Shown in pieces: positions 17,329-25,546 of a stretch of 64,000 bases of DNA (the stretch's first letter is position 1; each line of letters starts with the position of its first letter). A program made the position numbers and the translations under genes. Under the pieces are notes generated by a model. It did not search any database. It had not been told where the DNA came from and worked only from the letters and a program-made list of their open reading frames with translations. This DNA is from an uncultured Coriobacteriaceae bacterium. GTDB taxonomy: Bacteria; Actinomycetota; Coriobacteriia; Coriobacteriales; Atopobiaceae. The stretch spans positions 1 to 64,000 of the forward strand of contig CADAAU010000005.1 in the NCBI GenBank assembly GCA_902786015.1, given 5' to 3'.

Positions 17329-18420
17329 ATGAGTAGAGTCTACAACTTCTCGGCTGGTCCCGCAGTACTTCCCGAGGACGTCTTGCGCGAGTGCGCAGAC
17401 GAGATGCTCGATTATCGCGGATGCGGCATGAGCGTCATGGAAATGAGCCACCGTTCCGCCATGTATCAAAAGATTATAGATGATGCCGAGGCGGACCTTC
17501 GCGACCTTATGGGAATTCCCGAGAACTACGAGGTCCTCTTTTTGCAGGGTGGTGCGAGCCAGCAATTTACGGCAGTACCCCTCAACATCTGCAGCCTTCC
17601 GGGCGCCCATGGTAAGGCAGACTACATCCTTACCGGCATGTGGGCAAAGAAGGCATATCAGGAGGCTGCGCGTTTCGTCGATGCCCAGGTGGTTGCATCG
17701 AGCGCCGACGAGACCTTCTCTTACATTCCCGACTGCACCGACCTCGCAATCCGCGACGATGCCGACTACGTGTACATCTGCGAGAACAATACCATCTACG
17801 GCACGGTGTATCATGAGCTTCCCAACACCAAAGGCAAGTTGCTCGTTTCTGATGTGAGCTCCATGTTCCTCAGCCAGCCGCATGACGTCTCGAAGTATGG
17901 CGTAATCTATGGTGGAGTCCAAAAGAACGTCGGACCTGCCGGGCTCGTAATCAGCGTGATTCGCAAGGACCTCATCCCTGAGGGCGCCGTAGACGGCTGC
18001 CCCACTATGCTCAACTGGCGCACGCAGGCGGATGCCGGCTCGATGTACAACACGCCCAACTGCTGGGCCATCTATGTATGCGGCAAGGTCTTCAAGTGGC
18101 TCAAGGGCAAGGGTGGCCTTGCGGCAATGAAGGAGCTCAACGAGGCCAAGGCACAAATCCTCTATGACTTCCTCGACGAGTCCGAGCTCTTTAAGGGTAC
18201 TGTGCGCAAGGAAGACCGTTCACTCATGAACGTACCCTTCGTTACCGGGGACGCTGAGCTCGACGCCGAGTTCGTCAAGGAGTCCAAGGCTGCCGGGCTC
18301 GAGAACCTCAAGGGACATCGTTCAGTGGGTGGCATGCGCGCTAGCATCTATAACGCTATGCCCGTCGAGGGCGTTGAGGCGCTCGTATCCTTTATGAAGG
18401 ACTTTGAGGCCAAGCACTAG
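17329..18420 (+). CDS. serC: Phosphoserine aminotransferase
   Basis: 363 residues, class V aminotransferase. It opens with RVYNFSAGPAVLPEDVL, the SerC signature, and has SVMEMSHRS near 37, LQGGASQQF near 73 and the PLP lysine in YGGVQKNVGPAG (about 199-210). C-terminal GHRSVGGMRASIYNAMPVEGV (about 328-348) carries the substrate-binding Arg. It converts 3-phosphohydroxypyruvate and glutamate to phosphoserine and 2-oxoglutarate. GAGAGGTG lies 4 bases before ATG 17329. It is alone; serA and serB are not adjacent. The divergent D-isomer dehydrogenase at 20197 is not SerA (see there). Confidence 0.95.
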   Translation: MSRVYNFSAGPAVLPEDVLRECADEMLDYRGCGMSVMEMSHRSAMYQKIIDDAEADLRDLMGIPENYEVLFLQGGASQQFTAVPLNICSLPGAHGKADYILTGMWAKKAYQEAARFVDAQVVASSADETFSYIPDCTDLAIRDDADYVYICENNTIYGTVYHELPNTKGKLLVSDVSSMFLSQPHDVSKYGVIYGGVQKNVGPAGLVISVIRKDLIPEGAVDGCPTMLNWRTQADAGSMYNTPNCWAIYVCGKVFKWLKGKGGLAAMKELNEAKAQILYDFLDESELFKGTVRKEDRSLMNVPFVTGDAELDAEFVKESKAAGLENLKGHRSVGGMRASIYNAMPVEGVEALVSFMKDFEAKH

Positions 18421-18438
18421 CGTTTAGCACTCGATTCC

Positions 18439-18527
18439 CATAGGGCAATCTCGCGAGTTTGCCCTATGACCATACACGCGTGGGCCGTATTCGGTTGTTT
18501 CTAGTCCGCGAAACGTCGAATACGGCC
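18439..18527. terminator. Two hairpins downstream of serC
   Basis: A 10-bp stem CATAGGGCAA/TTGCCCTATG (18439-18448, 18459-18468) is followed by an 11-bp stem GGCCGTATTCG/CGAATACGGCC (18483-18493, 18517-18527). Neither is followed by a T-run, so termination is inferred from position only. Confidence 0.4.
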
Positions 18528-18605
18528 TAAAGCTGTATCGTTTGGCAGCTTGGAAGGGATTAGCTGAAAGCCGATGCCGATAAAACACGCTCGTGGAGTT
18601 GACCT

Positions 18606-18762
18606 AGTGTACCCAAATTGCATACCTACTCACAAAAACCCAGTTAAGCTATCTGTAAAATACAAATTGGGCACACTGCATAAAATAGACAGTGTACCCA
18701 AATTGCAACTTGCAGGTACCTTATCTGGGATGACTGGCCACGCAGTGCAATTTGGGTACACT
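18606..18762. repeat. Four-copy AGTGTACCCAAATTGCA cluster
   Basis: The 17-base motif occurs at 18606-18622 (+), 18663-18677 (-, core of 15 with one change), 18691-18707 (+) and 18746-18762 (-). Copies 3 and 4 form a perfect 17-bp inverted repeat with a 38-base loop; copies 1 and 2 form a second, imperfect one. The surrounding 18421-18907 region has no credible gene. It lies between serC and the 3' end of rsgA. Confidence 0.8.
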
Positions 18763-18907
18763 CGCAGCAGCAATAATCTAAGTTTTCTTTAAGCTTAGAC
18801 CACAGTGCTGCAGGAAGATGCCAAAAGCCCGCTAGAAACACACCACGCTTTATTAATTCAACCCATGGATAGTGCTTGTAAGTTATATTACCGGCTCTCT
18901 CTTTAAT

Positions 18908-20038
18908 CTAGAGCACGATATCGGGGTCCAGCGTACGTGCACTGGAGCGCATTTCGGTCGCAAGTGCCAAATATGCCGCAAGTCGTTCGGATTCCGAGGG
19001 GTCCCCATAGCGTTCGCGCACCTCGCACCCGGGCTCATGGGTATGCGTGCAATCTCTAAATCGGCAATAGCGCGCCGCCTCCGCAATGTCGGGGAAAACA
19101 AGTGCAAGACCATGCTCGTGGCCGACCATCTGCAAGGTCCGCAAGCCTGGAGCATCCACAATGGTACCCGCCCCGGGTATTGCGACCATACGTCGGCTCA
19201 CCGTTGTATGACGACCCACCCCATCGGACTCTCGCACCGCACCCGTCTCCAGCGACTCTCGACCCAAAAGCGCATTGAGCAGAGTGGACTTCCCCACGCC
19301 AGAAGGTCCAAGCATGATACCAACCTCACCACTTGGAACCAGCGCACGCACGGCCTCGACACCCCATTGCGCTCCAGCAGTGGTTGCAGCATTCGAAGAA
19401 TCGTCAAGTCCGTCGCCGTCTTGCTCTGATGCCACGACCACGATCTTGCACTCATCTCCCAAAACCTCACGCAAAAGCCGCACGGACGAGCTTATGAGCG
19501 AAGGCTCGGCCAAGTCTGCCTTTGTAAGGACTATGGCAAAACGAGCTCCACAGTCTCGAGCAACGACAGCCGAGCGCGTAATGCGACCAGACGAGACACG
19601 CCATTCCTCAAGCGCCTGCACCACAATCACGACGTCAACGTTCGCCGCAAGGGTCTGCTTCTCGCCACGCGAACCGCCCTTCCAGCGAGCGATATCCGAC
19701 GTTCGTGGTAGAATCTGCTCGATAATCCCCATGTCATGACCATGGGGGCTTCGCACGCACACCCAGTCACCTACGGCGACGCGCGAAAAATCCCCCTTGC
19801 TCAACCCAGCCGAAAACTCCGCGCGAAATGCCTCGCGCTCGGTGAGAACTGCGGGAAATCCACGATCCAAACGGACGACGCACCCAAGCTCGAGTTCCCC
19901 ATTCGTCGCTCGCTCAAACTTTTCTACCTGGGCCTGAGCAGGCTTCAAATCTTCAAAGCACGGTAACTCCGTTAGGGGTGGCAGAGCCTGTTGCCGATTC
20001 TTCTTTGCCTGCTTGGGACGCCGATCTCGTTTCCCCAC
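18908..20038 (-). CDS. rsgA: Ribosome small-subunit-dependent GTPase RsgA
   Basis: 376 residues. A circularly permuted GTPase: the G4 motif VLTKADLA (about 172) precedes G1 GPSGVGKSTLLNAL (about 243-256) and G3 VDAPGLR (about 295). An OB-fold occupies about 50-110 (LGCVVRLDRGFPAVL, VAVGDWVCV), and a C-terminal zinc knuckle, CRFRDCTHTHEPGC (about 326-339), follows. The protein acts in late 30S subunit maturation. The N-terminus is basic (KRDRRPKQAKKNRQQ). The G1-to-G4 region has an insertion of about 15 residues (SEQDGDGLDDSSNAATTAGAQ). It is transcribed alone; a REP element lies upstream of its start. Confidence 0.94.
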   Translation of the reverse strand: MGKRDRRPKQAKKNRQQALPPLTELPCFEDLKPAQAQVEKFERATNGELELGCVVRLDRGFPAVLTEREAFRAEFSAGLSKGDFSRVAVGDWVCVRSPHGHDMGIIEQILPRTSDIARWKGGSRGEKQTLAANVDVVIVVQALEEWRVSSGRITRSAVVARDCGARFAIVLTKADLAEPSLISSSVRLLREVLGDECKIVVVASEQDGDGLDDSSNAATTAGAQWGVEAVRALVPSGEVGIMLGPSGVGKSTLLNALLGRESLETGAVRESDGVGRHTTVSRRMVAIPGAGTIVDAPGLRTLQMVGHEHGLALVFPDIAEAARYCRFRDCTHTHEPGCEVRERYGDPSESERLAAYLALATEMRSSARTLDPDIVL

Positions 20039-20062
20039 ACCTACTCCTTCTTAGAACATAGC

Positions 20063-20124
20063 GGAACACAGTTCCCCGGGAAATATGTTCCAAATGGAAC
20101 AAAGCTCCCGGGGAACTATGTTCC
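20063..20124. repeat. REP-like palindrome, CTCCCCGGGA family, copy 2
   Basis: Two 29-base imperfect palindromes, 20063-20091 and 20096-20124, in inverted orientation. The outer arms GGAACACAGTTCCCCGGGA and its complement differ at one position. It lies between the rsgA start and the D-lactate dehydrogenase terminator. Confidence 0.85.
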
Positions 20125-20142
20125 ATATGACGTTACATCAAA

Positions 20143-20169
20143 ACCGCCCGCAACAGTGTCGCGGGCGGT
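20143..20169 (-). terminator. Rho-independent terminator of D-lactate dehydrogenase
   Basis: 9-bp stem ACCGCCCGC/GCGGGCGGT (20143-20151, 20161-20169); on the minus strand it runs into TTTTG. It lies 28 bases past the stop codon. Confidence 0.85.
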
Positions 20170-20196
20170 CCGAGTCGCTAAACCAAAAGGTTGTTA

Positions 20197-21285
20197 CTAT
20201 GCCACGACCGAACGGGGCACGTAATCCTCGCCGCGCTCCTTGGCAACAGCGTTCGTCAGGGTGACGCGTGCGATCTCGGCCAGGGCCTGCTTGGTGAAGA
20301 ATGCCTGGTGCGAGGTAACAACTACATTGGGGAACGAGCACAGACGTGCGGTGATGGAGTCAACAAGCTCGCCGGAGCGGTTGCGATAGACGTTCTCGTT
20401 CTCCTCTTCGTATACGTCGAGGCCCACGGCACCAAACTTGCCGCTCTTGACGCCATGAATGATGGCCAAGGTGTCCACGAGGCCACCACGGCCGGTGTTC
20501 ACGAAGATAACGCCATCCTTCATCTTTGCGACGGCATCCTCGTCGATCATGTGATAGCTGTCCTTGTTGAGGAACGCGTGCAGCGAGATGAAGTCCGCCA
20601 CTCCATACAGAGGATCATAGCTCACGCGGCGATCTGCGAAGCCAACGCCCTCGATGAGGCAGTTAGCCTTCTCGTCGTAAACCATCTCGCCAGCGGCGTT
20701 GTACACGGGCACATACTCGTCAACGATGCCAGCGTCCACAAGACCCTTGTTGGGGCCGAGGTCAGCGCCGACGACCTTCATGCCGTAGCCCTTGCAGATC
20801 TTGCAGAGGGCGGCACCGATGCGGCCGGTGCCGATGACGCCGGCGGTCTTGCCGACGAGCGTCTCGCCCACGAGGCCGTCCAGCGAGAAGTCGTTCTCGC
20901 GCACGCGGATGTAGCCCTTGTGGATGCGGCGGTTGGCCGTCTGGCCGATTGCCATGGCATGCTCTGCAATGGCCTCGGGGCTATAGGCAGGAACGCGGGT
21001 GACGGTGATGCCCAGCGTCTTTGCCATCGCGTGGTCCACGGCGTCGAAGCCGGCGCAGCGCATGAGGATGTGCTTGACGCCCAGGCCAGCAAGAATCTCA
21101 ACGGCCATCGCGTTGATGTTGGCGTTGACAAACGCGCACACCGCGTCATAGCCCTTGGCAAGAATGGCCGTACGCCACGTAAGGTTGGTCTTCGTGTACG
21201 TGATGTCTACCTCGGGGAAGTCCGCGAGCTCTTTGTCGAACGAGTCGCGGTCATACTGGGTGGCGCCAAAGAAGAGAAGCTTCAT
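20197..21285 (-). CDS. D-lactate dehydrogenase (D-isomer 2-hydroxyacid dehydrogenase)
   Basis: About 362 residues. ATG 21285 (MKLLFFG) has GGAAGG at 6-base spacing; the ATG two codons upstream is too close to it. NAD-binding GVIGTGRIGAAL (about 150), catalytic Arg in VNTGRGGLVD (about 265), Glu in DVYEEEN (about 293) and His in TSHQAFFT (about 325) are all present, and the substrate loop RCAGFDAVD fits LdhA-type D-lactate dehydrogenases rather than SerA. It reduces pyruvate to D-lactate, a sensible partner for the divergent pyruvate kinase. Unusual is an insertion of about 30 residues after the second Rossmann strand (PVYNAAGEMVYDEKANCLIE and beyond, about 185-220). Confidence 0.85.
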   Translation of the reverse strand: MKLLFFGATQYDRDSFDKELADFPEVDITYTKTNLTWRTAILAKGYDAVCAFVNANINAMAVEILAGLGVKHILMRCAGFDAVDHAMAKTLGITVTRVPAYSPEAIAEHAMAIGQTANRRIHKGYIRVRENDFSLDGLVGETLVGKTAGVIGTGRIGAALCKICKGYGMKVVGADLGPNKGLVDAGIVDEYVPVYNAAGEMVYDEKANCLIEGVGFADRRVSYDPLYGVADFISLHAFLNKDSYHMIDEDAVAKMKDGVIFVNTGRGGLVDTLAIIHGVKSGKFGAVGLDVYEEENENVYRNRSGELVDSITARLCSFPNVVVTSHQAFFTKQALAEIARVTLTNAVAKERGEDYVPRSVVA

Positions 21286-21429
21286 GATCATCCTTCCGAT
21301 CGTGCACGGCTACTTGCCGCACTCACAACGCAGATAGGGAAATCCTAGCGTAGCTACGTGCAAATGGAGCCAATCTATCGGCGAAGGGAAGTGTCTCGCC
21401 CCGTGGGAGCAACAAAACCGGAAAGCAAA

Positions 21430-21544
21430 GGCCAAGCAAAGGGAGGCCGTCCCCATTACTTCAAGTGACGGAAGTGATGGGGAGCATCCCCTTTGCCTCC
21501 CTTGCCTCCCTTTACAGAGGAAATCCAGTTGGGAAATCCAGTTG
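21430..21544. repeat. CCCCTTTGCCT-family palindrome and 13-bp tandem repeat
   Basis: CCCCATTACTT (21451-21461) pairs with AAGTGATGGGG (21472-21482), nested in a longer imperfect palindrome whose outer arms are GCAAAGGGAGGC and GCCTCCCTTT (about 21436-21513). Immediately after, GGAAATCCAGTTG is repeated head to tail at 21519-21531 and 21532-21544. It sits in the divergent space between the dehydrogenase and pyk. Confidence 0.65.
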
Positions 21545-21580
21545 TTTGAATGTAATGCCGGGTGAGCATGATTTGGAGCG

Positions 21581-21586
21581 TATAAT
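21581..21586 (+). promoter_or_regulatory. Predicted -10 element for pyk
   Basis: A consensus TATAAT lies 42 bases before the pyk start codon. No good -35 hexamer is found at 16-18 bases upstream, so the promoter may depend on an activator. Confidence 0.4.
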
Positions 21587-21627
21587 GTGGCCCGCCATAG
21601 GCCAACCAGCAGAAAGAGAAAGGTGAC

Positions 21628-23094
21628 ATGGCCAATTTCATAGACATCATGAACAAGCGCACAAAGATCGTGTGCACGATGGGACCCGCCACCGACGACG
21701 ACAACGTCCTAAGGGCTCTCATTCAAAACGGCATGAACGTGGCGCGATTCAACTTCTCGCATGGGAGCCACGACTACCATCGCAGGAACATCGAACGCGT
21801 AAGGCGCATTGCCAAGGAGCTCCATACGACCGTGGCGATTCTCCTCGACACCAAGGGTCCCGAAATCCGCACCGGAACCCTTGTCGATCACGAGCCGGTA
21901 ACACTCGTCCCCGGCGAGCGCATCGTTCTAACCACCAACGTCGTGCCCGGATCTGCCGAGATGGTAACTGTCACCTATAAGGAACTCCCCCAGGACGTCG
22001 AGCCAGGAACCGTGATTCTGGTCGCAGACGGCCTCATTTCGCTCAAGGTGCTCCATGTGGAGGGGACCGACATCCACTGCGAGATTGTTGACGGAGGCGA
22101 GCTCGGCGAGCGCAAGGGCATCAACGTCCCCGGCGTCGCCGTAAACCTCCCCTCCGTCACCGAGCAAGACGTGGCAGACATCAAGTTCGGCTGCGAGATG
22201 GGCATAGACGCCATCGCCGCCTCGTTCGTACGCAACGCGGACGCAGTCAACGAGATTCGCCAGATTTGCATTGACGAGCGGGCCGAGGACGTGCTCATCT
22301 TCTCAAAGATCGAATGCTCGCTTGCCGTAGAGAATGCCGAGAGCATCGCCATGGCCTCCGACGGCATCATGGTGGCGCGTGGCGACCTGGGCGTTGAGAT
22401 ACCCGTTGAGCAGATACCCCACGTGCAAAAGACGCTCATTCGCTTTTGCAACGAGAACTACAAGCCTGTCATCACCGCAACGCAGATGCTCGATTCCATG
22501 ATCCACAACCCGCGCCCCACGCGCGCCGAGGTCACGGACGTCGCGAACGCAATCTACGACGGCACTAGCTGCGTGATGCTCAGCGGCGAGACTGCCGCCG
22601 GCAAGTACCCCGTCGAGACCGTGCGCATCATGGCCTCCATCTGCGTCGAAACCGAGAAGTTCCGCGAGGAGCGCGATCAGGTGCCCCATCGTAAGGGTAT
22701 CCGCAACGTCAACACCACCATTGGTCGTTCCTCGGTCCGCATCGCAGACGCCGTTGGCGCAACATGCATCCTGTGCCCCACTCACACGGGCCGCACTCCC
22801 CGACTCGTCTCGGCCTCGCGTCCACGCCTGCCCATCTATGCCTTCTCGTCGATGGAGCAAGCCGTCAGGCGCACCAACTTCTACTGGGGCGTGCACGGCA
22901 TTCTTACCGAAGAGCAAGAGACCCACATCGACGCCTGCTACAACGCCATCAACCTCGCGCGTGACTACGGCTTCGCCCGAGTCGGCGACTTGGTAGTCGT
23001 CATGGCCGGCGATCCCGAGACCACGCCGTTTGACGACACGTACGTCTCGTCCACAAACATGATCACCGTGGCGCAGGTACGCGAGCGCGCATAG
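21628..23094 (+). CDS. pyk: Pyruvate kinase
   Basis: 488 residues. TKIVCTMGPAT (12-22), NVARFNFSHGSH (about 37-48), DTKGPEIRTG (about 74-83), the catalytic Lys in IFSKIECS (about 225), metal-binding Glu in VARGDLGVEIP (about 247) and ATQMLDSMIHNPRPTRAEVTDVANA (about 281) are all intact. The order is the usual A-B-A-C domain arrangement with an allosteric C domain (about 355-488). AAAGGTGAC precedes ATG 21628. It makes pyruvate and ATP from PEP. Length is near the standard 470-480, so the extra phosphohistidine domain seen in some Firmicutes is absent. Confidence 0.95.
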   Translation: MANFIDIMNKRTKIVCTMGPATDDDNVLRALIQNGMNVARFNFSHGSHDYHRRNIERVRRIAKELHTTVAILLDTKGPEIRTGTLVDHEPVTLVPGERIVLTTNVVPGSAEMVTVTYKELPQDVEPGTVILVADGLISLKVLHVEGTDIHCEIVDGGELGERKGINVPGVAVNLPSVTEQDVADIKFGCEMGIDAIAASFVRNADAVNEIRQICIDERAEDVLIFSKIECSLAVENAESIAMASDGIMVARGDLGVEIPVEQIPHVQKTLIRFCNENYKPVITATQMLDSMIHNPRPTRAEVTDVANAIYDGTSCVMLSGETAAGKYPVETVRIMASICVETEKFREERDQVPHRKGIRNVNTTIGRSSVRIADAVGATCILCPTHTGRTPRLVSASRPRLPIYAFSSMEQAVRRTNFYWGVHGILTEEQETHIDACYNAINLARDYGFARVGDLVVVMAGDPETTPFDDTYVSSTNMITVAQVRERA

Positions 23095-23117
23095 TTCGGT
23101 ACCGTACGAACAAGATG

Positions 23118-23208
23118 GCGTGGCACAACATTCCTCGGAATCTGTGCCACGCTTTTGCATGATACAAGGCGACAAATAGGCCCTCAAACGAGCCTATTTG
23201 CCGCCTTT
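23118..23208 (+). terminator. Terminator pair downstream of pyk
   Basis: Stem GCGTGGCACA/TGTGCCACGC (23118-23127, 23143-23152) followed by TTTT, then a second 14-bp stem with one mismatch, GGCGACAAATAGGC/GCCTATTTGCCGCC (23168-23181, 23192-23205), followed by TTT. Located between convergent genes. Confidence 0.8.
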
Positions 23209-23242
23209 CTGCAGACATTACTCCAAAGCGGAAAATCCGAGC

Positions 23243-24502
23243 CTATCCCTGTCGTTCGGTAATGGTAAAGCTGCCGCGTTCGACGGCGTCATCTGCCTCG
23301 TGCTTTTCGTTGGCGGTCCGAACTTGTCCCATAAAGTGACCATCCACCAGAATGGGCAGAAGGATGCAACAAACGGCCAAGACGATGAGGTTCGTCGTCG
23401 TAAACCCGTCACCCGATATCTTGAACACGTAGAACAGTCCCAAAACGAGGCCAATCACGACGCTCAGGAAAATCGTGAGCGCTCGTTTGCCGCTGTCGTG
23501 CGGCATATCGCCCACCACACGGGCCGTCTGACCGTTTACCGCAAAGAGCATGTTCTCGTTCTCCCAGGTGCAGTGCATGAGCCACACCGGAATCATGGTG
23601 GTCTCGACCTCACTAACCGAGACGTTCGTCTCGTAGCTCTCGCGCGTCACGCGATCGACATTGCGCAGCGCGTCGCGTTTGAGCTTATCCTCAAACGTTG
23701 ACTCGCAGCGGTGCTCGACCTTCTCCTGACGTTCCTCGGCGCTCTCGTCGCTCACCTCGGCCAAGTATCCTGCCAGATATCCCACATTGAACGGTTCCAG
23801 ATCGTCGTAGTCAAACGGTTCTATGGCGTCCATGTGGCCGTCGGGCATTCTGCTCGAGCCATTCACGGGCACGCGCACGAACTCGGCCGATGCCGCACGA
23901 TAGATGTCGTAGTGATCGGTTACGGTGCGCTTGTCGTCACCAGACCCCACGGTCCTATCTTTCTCGCCGTCATACCAAGCCCAGCCATCGGCCTCCGTCG
24001 AAAACAGGTAGTAGGGCACGTAGACGCCCTGCACATGCTGCAGCTCGGCCGAGAATTGCTTGGGCAGGTACCACTTGCCCGTTACATGCTTGCCCAACAC
24101 CTCCTCGGCCTTCTCGCGATTGACCTTAAACGGGATGACCATCTGTGGTTGGTGTCCGGCCAATGTGGAAGAAGCCACCATTACGTTTCCGCAATACGGG
24201 CAGTTGGTAGCAACCGTCGCCGACTCACAAACAATCTCGGCGCCGCAGGTGTTGCACGTATGCGAGACGAGATTCGCGCTTTCTTCCGCATCGCTCCAAG
24301 GGGCCCGCTTAAGAAAGTCATCTACGGACTTAACGTGCTCCCCCGCCTTGATTTGCACCTGTTCCTCTTCGCCCACGTCAATCTTGAGTTCGCTCACGTC
24401 AAACTCGCCACCGCAGAACTCGCAAGTAACCTTGTGCACGTCGGACGAGAACTGCAAGACACCGTTACATTGTGGGCATACGTACCGCGTTAGTTCAGCC
24501 AT
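23243..24502 (-). CDS. Zinc-ribbon membrane protein of unknown function
   Basis: 419 residues. Two zinc ribbons are visible: CPQCNG and CEFCGG (about 9-31), then CNTCGA and CPYCGN (about 83-104). A central domain (about 115-330) has FSAELQHVQGVYVPYYLFS and a matching VETTMIPVWLMHCTWENENMLFAVNGQTARVVGDMP, the pattern seen in many actinobacterial/Firmicute proteins annotated as TFIIB-type zinc-ribbon or PriA-like; it is not PriA, as no helicase motifs occur. Two membrane segments (about 343-362 and 370-390) close to the C-terminus place it at the membrane. Function unknown. It is transcribed alone. Confidence 0.72.
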   Translation of the reverse strand: MAELTRYVCPQCNGVLQFSSDVHKVTCEFCGGEFDVSELKIDVGEEEQVQIKAGEHVKSVDDFLKRAPWSDAEESANLVSHTCNTCGAEIVCESATVATNCPYCGNVMVASSTLAGHQPQMVIPFKVNREKAEEVLGKHVTGKWYLPKQFSAELQHVQGVYVPYYLFSTEADGWAWYDGEKDRTVGSGDDKRTVTDHYDIYRAASAEFVRVPVNGSSRMPDGHMDAIEPFDYDDLEPFNVGYLAGYLAEVSDESAEERQEKVEHRCESTFEDKLKRDALRNVDRVTRESYETNVSVSEVETTMIPVWLMHCTWENENMLFAVNGQTARVVGDMPHDSGKRALTIFLSVVIGLVLGLFYVFKISGDGFTTTNLIVLAVCCILLPILVDGHFMGQVRTANEKHEADDAVERGSFTITERQG

Positions 24503-24659
24503 CGGAACCCCCTATCGAACGCATCAACTTTCGGGCTTCAGTCTATCACCCTCAACAACACAAACTGTCGGCATTCTTTGGCGAGATGATCACAGCTACG
24601 ACGGTCGAACTGTTCACACCTTGTCACAAGGGAGATCGAGACAGCGGCAAACGGAAGCC

Positions 24660-24756
24660 GTGGAACGGGACTCCCGGGGAGTTTGTTCCGCAGCGTAAGT
24701 CGGTCGCGGACCCCGCCACGAGGCACGGAACTAACTCCCCGGGAGCCCCGTTCCAC
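24660..24756. repeat. REP-like palindrome, CTCCCCGGGA family, copy 3
   Basis: 31-base arms at 24660-24690 and 24726-24756 (GTGGAACGGGACTCCCGGGG... and complement) with two mismatches, enclosing a 35-base loop. It lies in the divergent region between the zinc-ribbon gene and the DUF47 gene; no gene is seen in 24503-24919. Confidence 0.85.
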
Positions 24757-24919
24757 TCACTGCTTGATAACGCCCCGATTGCTCTAATGTTTTTGATGTA
24801 TAAAAACACTGTTTCTGCACTAAAAACTACGTCCCCCGACGAATTGATGACAGGAGCGAGTCCATTCCTATACAATGCGAACGGCCAACTAGGCCATCAC
24901 AAGAAAGGTGGTCTGCACT

Positions 24920-25546
24920 ATGAGTAGAGTCAAGCGCAGAGAAGACGTGTTCTATCGTCTGTTCCGAGAGTACGCCGCAAAAATCTCAGATACTGCCGAG
25001 GTGTACAAAAAGATATTCTCGGAAGATTATCCGGGGACTCGTACCCTTATTCGAAGCATGAAGGACTACGAGAACGTCTGTGACGACGCGGCAAAGAGAA
25101 TCTTTATGGAGCTCTCGAACTCGTTCATCACGCCATTCGACCGAGAGGACATAAGCGTCCTGGTCAAACGCATGGATGACATCGTCGACTACATGGAGGC
25201 GGCAGCAAGCCGCATGGACCTCTTTGCGGTAGAAGATATGCGTCCCGAAGCCGTCAAGCTGGCAGAAATCACGGTCCAGGCCATCGGCGAGCTGGTAAAA
25301 ATCATGGATCGTTTCTCTAACTTCAAGAAGGATCCCCAAGTCATGGATCTGTGCCTGGGAGTTGACGTCATTGAGGACGAAGGCGATGCCGTGTACAAAA
25401 CCGCGCTCGCCGATTTGTTCCGTGGCGACGTCCCCACGCTCGAGATCATGAAGTGGTCTCGTGTCCTCGACCGCATGGAGCTTGCGCTCAACGCATGCGA
25501 GCATGCGTGTGACATCGTCCAGGGCGTGGTAATGAAAAATGCTTAG
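24920..25546 (+). CDS. DUF47/PhoU-like regulator of phosphate transporter
   Basis: 208 residues from ATG 24920, preceded by AAAGGTGGT at 7-base spacing; an in-frame start at 24908 is upstream of that site and unlikely. The all-helical sequence (EDVFYRLFREYAAKISDTAEVY, REDISVLVKRMDDIVDYME, DVIEDEGDAVYKTALADLF) is the DUF47 family (PF01865), PhoU-like proteins almost always paired with PiT transporters. Conserved acidic ExxxD patterns likely bind metal. Its stop codon overlaps the start of the PiT gene by 8 bases (ATGCTTAG), so the two are translationally coupled. Confidence 0.9.
   Translation: MSRVKRREDVFYRLFREYAAKISDTAEVYKKIFSEDYPGTRTLIRSMKDYENVCDDAAKRIFMELSNSFITPFDREDISVLVKRMDDIVDYMEAAASRMDLFAVEDMRPEAVKLAEITVQAIGELVKIMDRFSNFKKDPQVMDLCLGVDVIEDEGDAVYKTALADLFRGDVPTLEIMKWSRVLDRMELALNACEHACDIVQGVVMKNA

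Noticed and set aside
20197..21285. Phosphoglycerate dehydrogenase (SerA) partner for serC
   Set aside because: Substrate-loop and C-terminal residues fit D-lactate dehydrogenase; no ACT domain.
23243..24502. PriA helicase
   Set aside because: Zinc ribbons can score as PriA-like but there are no helicase motifs; two membrane segments fit a different protein.
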